From positions 1 to 11,139 of the forward strand of contig DGYA01000145.1 of assembly GCA_002396505.1 (NCBI GenBank): a DNA stretch of 11,139 nucleotides. The letters run 5' to 3'. Shown here one piece after another: positions 1 to 5,498 of the stretch. A model generated the notes under the pieces. That model was not told the DNA's origin, made no database searches, and worked only from the letters and a program-made list of their open reading frames with translations. Numbering within the stretch: the first letter of the stretch is position 1; every line of letters begins with the position of its first letter. Source of the DNA: Cyanobacteria bacterium UBA5018 (GTDB taxonomy: Bacteria; Cyanobacteriota; Cyanobacteriia; PCC-6307; Cyanobiaceae). A program made the position numbers and the translations under genes.

Positions 1-318
1 GGAACGGATGCTGGGGGCAAAACCAAAAACCAGATGGCAGCAAGCAAGCAAGCAAGCAAGCAGGTAGGCAGGTAGGCAGGTAGGCAGGTAGGTAGGTAGG
101 CAGAAGGCACAGCAGGCAAGCAGGCAGGTAGGCAAGCAGGTAGGTAGGCAAGCAGGTAGGTAGGTAGGTAGGTAGGTAGGTAGGTACTGGGAAGCCGTTA
201 CGCAGGCAGACCAGGCGCACTCGCAGACATGCCATCCCTCCAGCCGACGCACAGCGGCAAAAGGCTTTAAACGTCGCAATGCCGCAGCTGTCTGAGCCTT
301 CTTTGCCGCTTTGACATG
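1..318 (-). other. Open minus-strand frame running through the microsatellite (doubtful coding)
   Basis: On the minus strand one frame stays open from just after a TAG at 319-321 to the left edge. Its first part (about 315-186) looks coding-like, beginning VKAAKKAQTAAALRRLKPFA and continuing to a stretch with WHVCECAW. It then enters the four-base repeat, which would be read as a repeating LPTY/LPAC tetrapeptide. There is no ATG at its beginning. An ATG in a neighbouring frame at about 318 would join it only after a one-base shift. It may be a decayed gene, or a chance opening caused by a repeat that lacks stop codons. No family was recognised. Confidence 0.15.
41..184. repeat. Tetranucleotide microsatellite, about 36 units of YARG
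   Basis: The tract is a run of four-base units CAAG, CAGG and TAGG that stay in the same phase for 144 bases. It starts with five CAAG units (41-60) and ends with seven perfect TAGG units (157-184). The only interruption is around 101-112. Nearly all differences between units are transitions (C/T or A/G), as expected for an old array drifting by point mutation, while the perfect TAGG run looks recently expanded. Every forward frame is stopped by TAG, but no reverse frame contains a stop, so the array could lie inside a minus-strand reading frame. It is probably a length-variable locus; whether it has a function cannot be seen. Confidence 0.93.
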
Positions 319-406
319 CTAATTCGTACCGCTTTTAGTCCCAAATGGGGCAGACAACTTTGCTGGTAGTGGGGGGCAACGCTTACCTCTACACACCAGC
401 CGAACA

Positions 407-562
407 TCAACACACCAGCGCCTCTCCCCATGGCATAAATCGAGCCAGCGTCTCCTCGCGATCCGCCGCCAGCACAGGAAAGTCAGCAGCTCCTAGGTCG
501 GTTCCGACCGGAATACCGCCGGGATGGCGCTGCAGCAATGCATAGATAGTGAGCAAATCCAT
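407..562 (-). CDS. Small hypothetical protein, 51 aa, possibly a gene remnant
   Basis: Reading the minus strand from an ATG at 562 gives 51 residues beginning MDLLTIYALLQRHPGGIPVG, with a later AADREETLARFMPW stretch, then TGA at 407-409. The residue mix (acidic and basic residues, a Gly-Pro turn, few rare residues) looks more like a real protein than the noise in the other frames here. The frame extends upstream to a stop at 593-595 without another ATG. There is no Shine-Dalgarno sequence, and it lies about 40 bases past a probable terminator hairpin. I do not recognise a family. It could be the surviving part of a broken gene whose continuation shifted frame near 407. Confidence is low. Confidence 0.25.
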   Translation of the reverse strand: MDLLTIYALLQRHPGGIPVGTDLGAADFPVLAADREETLARFMPWGEALVC

Positions 563-603
563 CAACAAAGCAGCCTGAGATAGCCCAGTTAATCACATCG
601 AAA

Positions 604-646
604 AAGCCTAACTAATTAGCCGCATCGATGCCAATTAGTTAGGCTT
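604..646 (-). terminator. Long hairpin, likely terminator of the minus-strand thiE-thiS-DUF1517 transcript
   Basis: A perfect 14-base inverted repeat (AAGCCTAACTAATT at 604-617 and its complement at 633-646) encloses a loop that itself holds the palindrome GCATCGATGC (622-631). Read on the minus strand, the stem ends in AGGCTTTTTC, a run of five T. Read on the plus strand it is followed by A residues. This asymmetry fits a Rho-independent terminator for transcription coming from the DUF1517 gene, whose stop lies about 220 bases away at 866. The stem is AT-rich for a terminator in this GC-rich DNA, so another structured role remains possible. Confidence 0.6.
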
Positions 647-865
647 AAAAAAATGCAGAAATAGCTCCCCAGCCACGATCCGCCGACTGCAAGATCACCG
701 CCATAACAACAACAGCAAGCTGTGCCAAGCCCTCCCTCCTGGGCCAGACTGGGCCTATCCCTTAGCCATATGAGCATCTTGCGTCAATCCAAATGAGCTG
801 TATTACAGCGTTATCTGGGCCAGGCCCACGGCGAGCCATCCCGCCCCCTTAATAGATATAAAAAC

Positions 866-1810
866 CTATAGATGTGACAGTTGAGGGTAGGCGGTAATCA
901 GCTGTTCAGTGCTCAGCACTTCGCCGACTCCCTCCGGTTGCCAGATCACCTCCAAAGCCAGCAGGTCATCGGCGCTCACGCCACCTAACACCTGCAGGCT
1001 GTTGCGCAGGGCCTCCCCACTGTCACCACCCTGGAGGTTGAGCCGGCTGCGGCTGGCCAGCAGCAGGGTGATGGCGATGAAGTCGCTGGTGGCATCGCTG
1101 TCTCCCACCTTCTGGGATAGCTCATCAGCCCGTTGCCCCTGCACATTGGTGGTGAGCTCCCGATCCAATTTGGAGCGCTCCGTCATCGAGAGGCGATTGA
1201 AGGTGCTCTCCGCCGAGGCAAAGGGCACCTGGCCCACCTCCACCGCCGCATACACCCAGAGATCTGGATGGCGCAGCAAGGCCAGGCTGGTCTCCTGCAG
1301 CACCCGCTGCAGGCCCAGGTTGCTAGAGGTGTCTGCACTGGCGGCCAAGCGGCGCAGATCAGCTTGCAACTCGCGGGCAGAGGCCAACAGACCCAGCTGC
1401 ACCTGGGCGATCGAAACAGGCCCATCCGGACGGGCAGCATTGGCCATGGGGCCATCGCCATAGGAGAGGGCTGGCCCACCACCGCCACCGCCCCGCAGGG
1501 CATTGGCGATCAGACCCACTACAGCCATCAGCACCAAAAAGCCAAACAGGCCGCCGCCACCAAAGCCAAAGATCGGCAGCAGGAAGGGGAAGCCAATGCC
1601 ACCGCCAAAACCGCCGAGATAGCCCCCCCCTCCTCCATAGCCACCACCTCGATAGCCGCCACCGCCATAGCTGCGGGGCATCGACGGAGACGAGCGAAAG
1701 CTACCGCCACCGATGCGGCCTCCGCTGGCTGCGGCACTGGGTTCGGGATGCACCAATAACAGAGAGATCAGCAGGGCTGGCAGGGCCAGCCAGCTCAGGT
1801 AGCGCCGCAT
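866..1810 (-). CDS. DUF1517 family membrane protein with glycine-rich N-terminal region
   Basis: This is a 314-residue protein of the DUF1517 family, found in cyanobacteria and plastids; a plant relative is, as I recall, the light-acclimation protein FLAP1, but no reaction is known. Residues 1-27 form a signal sequence or first membrane segment ending in PSAAAS. Residues 29-71 and 84-89 are very rich in Gly, Tyr and Ser. A hydrophobic segment covers about 72-105, followed by six glycines (107-112). The conserved helical domain runs from about 132 (VSIAQVQLGLLASARELQ) through HPDLWVYAAVEVGQVPF (181-197) to the C-terminus, probably in the lumen, periplasm or on the membrane surface. I chose the ATG at 1810 because the open frame upstream to 2050 only overlaps thiS antiparallel in sense and has no family character. 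It lies 52 bases after thiS in the same direction, and has no clear ribosome site. Family assignment is fairly sure, function unknown. Confidence 0.85.
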   Translation of the reverse strand: MRRYLSWLALPALLISLLLVHPEPSAAASGGRIGGGSFRSSPSMPRSYGGGGYRGGGYGGGGGYLGGFGGGIGFPFLLPIFGFGGGGLFGFLVLMAVVGLIANALRGGGGGGPALSYGDGPMANAARPDGPVSIAQVQLGLLASARELQADLRRLAASADTSSNLGLQRVLQETSLALLRHPDLWVYAAVEVGQVPFASAESTFNRLSMTERSKLDRELTTNVQGQRADELSQKVGDSDATSDFIAITLLLASRSRLNLQGGDSGEALRNSLQVLGGVSADDLLALEVIWQPEGVGEVLSTEQLITAYPQLSHL

Positions 1811-1862
1811 GGGAAGGGAGCGGGTGGGAAGCGCCAAGTCGCCAGGGCGGATGGTCGAAAAT

Positions 1863-2180
1863 CTAGGAACCACCACCCACGATGGTGACCACCTCGAGCA
1901 CATCGGATTCCACCACCGGCTGCTCACTCCAGCGGCTGCGAGGCAAGATCGTGCCGTTGAACTCCACCACCACCAACTGGGGGCGATAGCCGAGCCGCTC
2001 CAAGGCCTGATCCAGGTTGAGCCCCGCCCCACAGCTGCGCGGCTCGCCATTCACCCGCAACTGGATCTCAACCTTTTGTGGCTCAACCTTTTGTGGCTCA
2101 TCCATTTGCGACTCAGCCTTTTGTGGCTCAGCCTTTTGTGGCTCAGCCATTGGTGGCTCAGCGTTGGCGGAGGAGCTCAT
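1863..2180 (-). CDS. thiS: Sulfur carrier protein ThiS with repeat-built N-terminal extension
   Basis: ThiS is the ubiquitin-like carrier that, once activated as a C-terminal thiocarboxylate, gives sulfur to thiazole synthase ThiG in thiamin synthesis. The core occupies residues 39-105 (IQLRVNGEPR, then LGYRPQLVVVEFNGTILPR, then VLEVVTIVGGG), a normal ThiS size of about 67 residues. In front are 38 extra residues made of five-residue EPQKA/EPQKV units, charged and probably disordered. The protein ends GGGS, so a serine follows the usual terminal Gly-Gly. The ATG at 2180 overlaps the thiE stop (ATGA) and has GGAG about nine bases upstream. A GTG three codons earlier is less likely. Translational coupling to thiE is probable. 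ThiF, ThiG and ThiO are not in the window. Confidence 0.92.
   Translation of the reverse strand: MSSSANAEPPMAEPQKAEPQKAESQMDEPQKVEPQKVEIQLRVNGEPRSCGAGLNLDQALERLGYRPQLVVVEFNGTILPRSRWSEQPVVESDVLEVVTIVGGGS
2067..2171 (-). repeat. 15-bp tandem repeat, 7 copies, inside thiS
   Basis: Seven consecutive 15-base units with exact spacing (plus-strand consensus CTCAGCCTTTTGTGG) encode the five-residue units of the ThiS N-terminal extension, for example PQKVE and PQKAE. Units at 2067, 2082, 2112 and 2127 are nearly identical. Those at 2097, 2142 and 2157 have diverged. The unit length is a multiple of three, so copy-number change keeps the ThiS core in frame. Confidence 0.95.
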
Positions 2181-3283
2181 GCTTCGCACTCCAAGGCCGC
2201 CAGTAGCTCCCGGGCGCTGGCCTCTGGATCGGCCGCCTCGGTAATCGCCCGCACCACTGCCACCCGGGTGGCACCGGCGGCCCGCAGTGCCGGCAGGCCA
2301 GACGCATCAATGCCGCCGATGGCAAAAAACGGAATTGGACAAGCGGCGGCGGCATTACTCACGGCCTCCAGGCCCACCTGCAGACGGCCGGGCTTGGTGG
2401 GGGTCGCCGCCACCGGCCCTACCCCCACGTAGTCACAGCCATCGGCCACGGCCTGCTGGATCTGCTCCAGGCCATGGGTGCTGCGGCCGATCAGGCGGTC
2501 CGGTCCCAGCAGGGCCCGGGCCACGGCGGGCGGCAGATCCCCCTGGCCCAAATGCACCCCATCGGCCTCCACCGCCAGGGCCAGGTCGATGCGGTCATTG
2601 ACGATGAACAGGGCCCCATGGCGGGCGCAGAGTTGGCGCAGCTGCCGCGCCTGCTGCAGTCGTTGGCCATCGCTGAGGGGGCTGCCATCGGCTGCCGTGG
2701 CCCCCGGCTTGGCTCGGTATTGCAGCAGGCGCACCCCGCCGGCGAGGGCGCCGGCCACCATTTCCACCAGATTGGGCACCGGGCTAGTCACCAGGTAGAG
2801 GTGACAGCGCTGCAAAAGCTGGCGGCGTTCGGCGCCGCTCGACTGCAAAAGGTTGGCCCGCAGCAGATCCACCTCCAAGTCATAGAGCTCATAGCGCACC
2901 GCAGCGGCCTCTTGCGCCAGCTGGGGCTCGCCGCTGCGGGCAAATTCCTCGATCACCCGCAATGCCTCCTGGGCCCGGCCGGCATTGGCGGCCAGTATCT
3001 GGCCTGGGCTGAGGCGCTCCGCCTGGGCGGGGTGGCCCATGCCGGTGGCCGGATCGGTGGCGGTGTGGCGCGCCAACTTAAACCGATCGGCATGGCAACT
3101 GCCCAGTCGCTGGCGCAGGTGCTTGCAGCGGGCCACCAGATCGGCGCGATCCAAGCCAAAGCGAGCCCAGTCCTCCAGCACCCGCAGGCCCTCGCGGGCT
3201 CGATCCAAGTTGGCATCCAGCAGGCGGTGCACCGCAAGCTCAGATGCCGGCTGGCCAGGTGTGGGATTGACAGCGGAAACCAT
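2177..3283 (-). CDS. thiE: Thiamin-phosphate synthase ThiE with N-terminal ThiD2-type domain
   Basis: ThiE joins HMP-diphosphate and thiazole phosphate to make thiamin phosphate in the cytoplasm. The 368-residue protein has two parts. Residues about 18-145 match the N-terminal domain of cyanobacterial ThiE, called ThiD2, which in other bacteria is an HMP-phosphate kinase; its signature is LLDANLDRAREGLRVLEDW (21-39), with a second helix pair near AGRAQEALRVIEEFAR. Residues about 160-365 are the TIM-barrel synthase with QYRAK (188-192), NDRIDLALAVEADGVHLGQG (229-248), GRSTH (266-270), GVGPVAATPTK (287-297) and IGGID (322-326). All the substrate-contact motifs are intact. The start at 3283 gives the usual family length. 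The frame stays open to 3400 but that part has no family resemblance. The gene heads the thiE-thiS-DUF1517 cluster. No TPP riboswitch was found upstream. Confidence 0.95.
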   Translation of the reverse strand: MVSAVNPTPGQPASELAVHRLLDANLDRAREGLRVLEDWARFGLDRADLVARCKHLRQRLGSCHADRFKLARHTATDPATGMGHPAQAERLSPGQILAANAGRAQEALRVIEEFARSGEPQLAQEAAAVRYELYDLEVDLLRANLLQSSGAERRQLLQRCHLYLVTSPVPNLVEMVAGALAGGVRLLQYRAKPGATAADGSPLSDGQRLQQARQLRQLCARHGALFIVNDRIDLALAVEADGVHLGQGDLPPAVARALLGPDRLIGRSTHGLEQIQQAVADGCDYVGVGPVAATPTKPGRLQVGLEAVSNAAAACPIPFFAIGGIDASGLPALRAAGATRVAVVRAITEAADPEASARELLAALECEA

Positions 3284-3332
3284 GGAGGCGTTTGGGGGGC
3301 TGCTTAAGGTGATTGAGCGCTGGCCGATGACA

Positions 3333-3449
3333 ATGGAGCAGGGTGGATCTGACAACCCCATGCTGGTGCTGATATCTGGAATTCTGCTGCTGGGGGGCAT
3401 TGCCGTTTTTATCGGCTGGGGCCTTACCCACGCCTACCCGACAGCCTGA
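3333..3449 (+). CDS. Very small single-pass membrane protein, unknown family
   Basis: From the ATG at 3333 the frame encodes 38 residues: a short polar start (MEQGGSDNP), one hydrophobic helix (LVLISGILLLGGIAVFIGWG) and a short tail THAYPTA. In-frame ATGs also occur at 3282 and 3327 (55 and 40 residues) and at 3360. The 3282 start would share its CATG with the thiE start on the other strand, so I prefer a later one. The size and one-helix plan resemble small photosystem or NDH-complex subunits of cyanobacteria, but I do not recognise a known subunit and do not assign one. The gene diverges from thiE with only about 50 bases between starts, so its promoter would lie within or very close to thiE. 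Confidence 0.6.
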   Translation: MEQGGSDNPMLVLISGILLLGGIAVFIGWGLTHAYPTA

Positions 3450-3763
3450 CGGCGGCCAAAGCTTGAACAGCCAGCATCAGGGCTAGAACTGCTTCAAGGC
3501 ATATATCTGCTTTAAGGCAGAGATCTGCTTTAGGGCAGAAATCTGCTTAGGGCAGCTCGAAAAATCCCATTTCTCATAGATCTGATTAGGCGAGAACCAA
3601 GTCGCTCTTAAAAGTTACCCATTCAAGCCTAAATCAGCCTGCTTGCTGCGGTCAAGGAAGCTCTGCAGATTCACGATTTATGCACTTCTGCATCCTGCAA
3701 ACCCTTCCGGCTCCATGAGTTCCTCGGCCATATCCAAGGTTTTTAAGAATCTTTTTAATTTAT
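3450..3763. other. Spacer between convergent genes (small membrane ORF and ribF)
   Basis: This 314-base stretch has no convincing gene. It contains the 18-bp tandem array at 3489-3555 and then AT-richer sequence with T and A runs near 3735-3766. The second half could serve as a transcription end for ribF, but no strong stem followed by a T run is visible. A frame that starts at 3643 and runs into ribF antisense is a shadow. Confidence 0.5.
3489..3555. repeat. 18-bp tandem repeat, about 3.7 copies, intergenic
   Basis: Three full 18-base units start at 3489, 3507 and 3525, and a shortened copy at 3543-3555. The core is CTGCTTTAAGGCAG, in which CTGC and GCAG can pair, so each unit may form a tiny hairpin; neighbouring units can also pair (AAGGCAGA with TCTGCTTT). 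The array lies between convergent genes, so any RNA containing it would be a 3' untranslated region. Confidence 0.85.
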
Positions 3764-4816
3764 TCAATCAGCTTGCTCTAGCTCTGCTTGCGACTGGCAT
3801 ATCTGCCGGGCCAACTCGGCATCGCGGCCAATCTGGTCGCTTAGGGCCTGCACATTCTGAAATCGCTGCTGGGAACGGATCCAGGCCAGGGGCTCCACCC
3901 GCAGCGACTCACCGAGCAACTGCTGCTGAAAATTCAAAAGATGCACCTCCACCGAGGATGGGGCGGTTGGATCCACGGTGGGCTGGGGCCCCAGGTTCAT
4001 CACCGCCGCCCAGCGCTGCGCCCCAACCCAGGCCCAGGCGGCATATACCCCTTCCTGGGGCAAAAACTTGCGCCCATCCACCTGCAAATTGGCGGTGGGC
4101 CAACCCAACTGGCGCCCCAGACCCCGGCCTTGCACCACCAAGCCGCTGAAGGCATAGGGCCGCTGCAACAGCCGCTTGGCCTCGCCAAGATCTGCAGCGG
4201 CGAGGGCCCGGCGAATGCGACTGCTGCTCACCCGCTCAGCACCGTCCCAGAGCATCGGCAGCACGCTCACCCGCACCCCCAGGCCCGCGGCGATGCGCGC
4301 CAAGGCGGCACTGTCTCCACTGCGACCCGCCCCGAAACGGAAGTTATCGCCGACGGCGATGCAGCTGGCCTGCAGCTGGCCCACCAGCACCTGCTCCACG
4401 AAGCTTTCGGGGCTGAGGGCCGCCAGCTGGCGATTGAAAGGCACCAGCACCAACTGGCGGATGCCCAGGGGGGCGAGCAGTTCCAGCTTCTCCTCTGGCA
4501 GATCCAGCCGCAGGCGCGTATCGCCGTAAAGCACCTCGCGGGGATGGGGCCAAAAACTGACCACCGTGGGGACGGCCTGGCCCGATGGACCGCCGGAGGC
4601 GATCGCCTCGATCACCCGGCGATGCCCCCTGTGCAAGCCGTCGAAACTGCCCAGGGCGATCGCCGTGGGCCGCTGGGCGTCCAGGGGTGAGCGCAGGGGA
4701 ATCAACGCGATGGGGGCGGGCAGCTTGGCTGGGATCCTGCCACCCAGTGGTTCCAGCCCCAGCTGGCATGGCAATTTGGGAGCAGTGTGGGGGCCAGGCC
4801 CCAGCGGGGCGGCCAT
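3764..4816 (-). CDS. ribF: Bifunctional riboflavin kinase / FAD synthetase RibF
   Basis: RibF phosphorylates riboflavin to FMN and adenylates FMN to FAD. With the ATG at 4816 it has 350 residues. The N-terminal nucleotidyltransferase domain shows GSFDGLHRGHR (56-66), FWPHPREV (88-95), GDNFRFGAGRSGD (156-168) and the SSSRIRRAL motif (197-205). The C-terminal kinase domain shows GLGRQLGWPTANL (232-244), GVY (256-258), NLGPQPTVD (274-282) and EVHLLNF (290-296). Both activities look intact. The first 35 or so residues are rich in Pro and Gly and not family-like. Relatives begin close to IPLRSP, so the true start may be a TTG near 4705; no ATG exists there and neither start has a ribosome site. 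It diverges from the DUF3611 gene. Two HIP1 octamers lie within it. Confidence 0.95.
   Translation of the reverse strand: MAAPLGPGPHTAPKLPCQLGLEPLGGRIPAKLPAPIALIPLRSPLDAQRPTAIALGSFDGLHRGHRRVIEAIASGGPSGQAVPTVVSFWPHPREVLYGDTRLRLDLPEEKLELLAPLGIRQLVLVPFNRQLAALSPESFVEQVLVGQLQASCIAVGDNFRFGAGRSGDSAALARIAAGLGVRVSVLPMLWDGAERVSSSRIRRALAAADLGEAKRLLQRPYAFSGLVVQGRGLGRQLGWPTANLQVDGRKFLPQEGVYAAWAWVGAQRWAAVMNLGPQPTVDPTAPSSVEVHLLNFQQQLLGESLRVEPLAWIRSQQRFQNVQALSDQIGRDAELARQICQSQAELEQAD
4599..4606. repeat. HIP1 palindrome (GCGATCGC)
   Basis: This is the highly iterated palindrome found in many cyanobacterial genomes. A second copy lies 57 bases on at 4656-4663. Both are inside ribF. They support the taxonomic assignment but say nothing about the gene. 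Confidence 0.9.
4656..4663. repeat. HIP1 palindrome (GCGATCGC)
   Basis: Second exact copy of the cyanobacterial octamer within ribF. Confidence 0.9.
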
Positions 4817-5405
4817 GGCCGATCGACTGGATATTCAACGCATTTCGGCAGCCCTGCGGCGGCTGGGCTGGCTGCGCTTGTGGGCCCAGGTGCTCCTGGC
4901 AGTGGTGGTGCTCGGGGTGCTGCTGTTCAACAACATCGGTGGGCGCATGGCCGCCAACTCCTCCCGGGCCCTGGGACTGGGACCAGGACTCTCACTCACC
5001 ACCCTGGCCTTCTTTTTGCTGATCTGGTCCATCTGGCAGAGCGGGCTGCTGATCCGCTGCGGCCGGGCCCTGGACGCCCCCGTGCGCCCCAGCAAGGGGG
5101 AGACTTCAAGGCTGATCAAGCGGGGCATCCTGGCCGACCTGGCGGGGCTCACCCTGGCGGTACTCGGCTATCAGTCCCTGGCCGGCAGCCTCTGTATTCA
5201 GGCCTCCCAACAGGTGCCTGGCTTCTTCGGTGCCCAGATCCAAATGGCGCCCGGCACCGCCGGCCGGGTGGTGGGCCTGCCGATCACCTCGATCGAGATG
5301 TTCTCGGTGCTGGGCAACACCCAGGTGCTGTTCGGCCATCTGATTGGCCTTTGGATCAGCCTCTGGCTGCTGCAGCGCATCCACCGCTCCTCCACCGCCA
5401 ACTGA
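4815..5405 (+). CDS. DUF3611 family membrane protein (Tic21/PIC1-like)
   Basis: The 196-residue protein has about four membrane helices: roughly 19-38, 59-81, 104-124 and 163-187. A basic loop lies at 82-103 (RCGRALDAPVRPSKGETSRL), and the N-terminal stretch ADRLDIQRISAALRRLGWLR is typical of DUF3611. The family occurs in cyanobacteria and in the chloroplast inner envelope, where its plant member has been described both as the import component Tic21 and as the iron permease PIC1; which role applies in bacteria is not settled, so transport is only an inference here. The ATG at 4815 was chosen because the family begins there; the frame upstream is antisense to ribF. Its start codon shares CATG with the longest ribF start. 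The stop codon lies within a short tandem repeat. Confidence 0.85.
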   Translation: MADRLDIQRISAALRRLGWLRLWAQVLLAVVVLGVLLFNNIGGRMAANSSRALGLGPGLSLTTLAFFLLIWSIWQSGLLIRCGRALDAPVRPSKGETSRLIKRGILADLAGLTLAVLGYQSLAGSLCIQASQQVPGFFGAQIQMAPGTAGRVVGLPITSIEMFSVLGNTQVLFGHLIGLWISLWLLQRIHRSSTAN

Positions 5406-5420
5406 AGCGCCAACTGAAGC
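5397..5420. repeat. 12-bp direct tandem duplication across the DUF3611 stop codon
   Basis: GCCAACTGAAGC occurs twice in a row (5397-5408 and 5409-5420), and a further TGAAGC follows. The first copy contains the TGA stop of the DUF3611 gene, so the duplication repeated the stop codon region without changing the protein. Confidence 0.8.
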
Positions 5421-5439
5421 TGAAGCACTAGCTAAAGCT

Positions 5440-5498
5440 CAAGTGGCAGCTGTAGTTCAGGCACTATTTGTAAATCAAGCGGCAGCTGCAGCTCAAGG
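5440..5498. repeat. Pair of ~22-bp direct repeats at the 3' end of surE
   Basis: CAAGTGGCAGCTGTAGTTCAGG (5440-5461) recurs with a few changes at 5476-5498, 36 bases on. The second copy contains the surE stop (TGA on the minus strand at 5495-5493), so the duplication lies just downstream of surE and fills most of the 87-base gap to the convergent DUF3611 gene. No terminator with a T run is visible in this gap. Confidence 0.7.

Larger units (their letters stand above)
185..865. other. Long spacer without a convincing gene
   Basis: Between the microsatellite and the end of the DUF1517 gene I see only the fragmentary reverse-strand frames and the hairpin described separately. Bases 647-865 show no open frame with coding character, no tRNA-like cloverleaf and no recognisable riboswitch. 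A plus-strand frame at 345-545 has poor composition and no family resemblance. The segment reads like decayed sequence at the end of a conserved block. Confidence 0.5.

Noticed and set aside
41..184. CRISPR-like repeat array
   Set aside because: Units are four bases with no spacers; other arrays in the window also have no unique spacers between units and no cas genes are present.
345..545. Plus-strand ORF of 66 codons
   Set aside because: Poor protein-like composition, no ribosome site, and the opposite strand looks more coding-like.
1811..2050. N-terminal 80-residue extension of the DUF1517 protein
   Set aside because: This part is the thiS coding sequence read in another frame, rich in Trp, Ser and Arg; the signal sequence begins at the ATG at 1810.
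2474..3307. Long plus-strand open frame (277 codons) opposite thiE
   Set aside because: It lies wholly antisense to the clear ThiE protein, has no family character, and exists because GC-rich codons leave few stops on the other strand.
3284..3500. Possible TPP riboswitch ahead of thiE
   Set aside because: I searched the minus strand for the CTGAGA and ACCTGA-like conserved segments of the THI element and found none.
3941..4690. Plus-strand open frame opposite ribF
   Set aside because: Antisense shadow with no recognisable motifs; RibF motifs are continuous on the minus strand.
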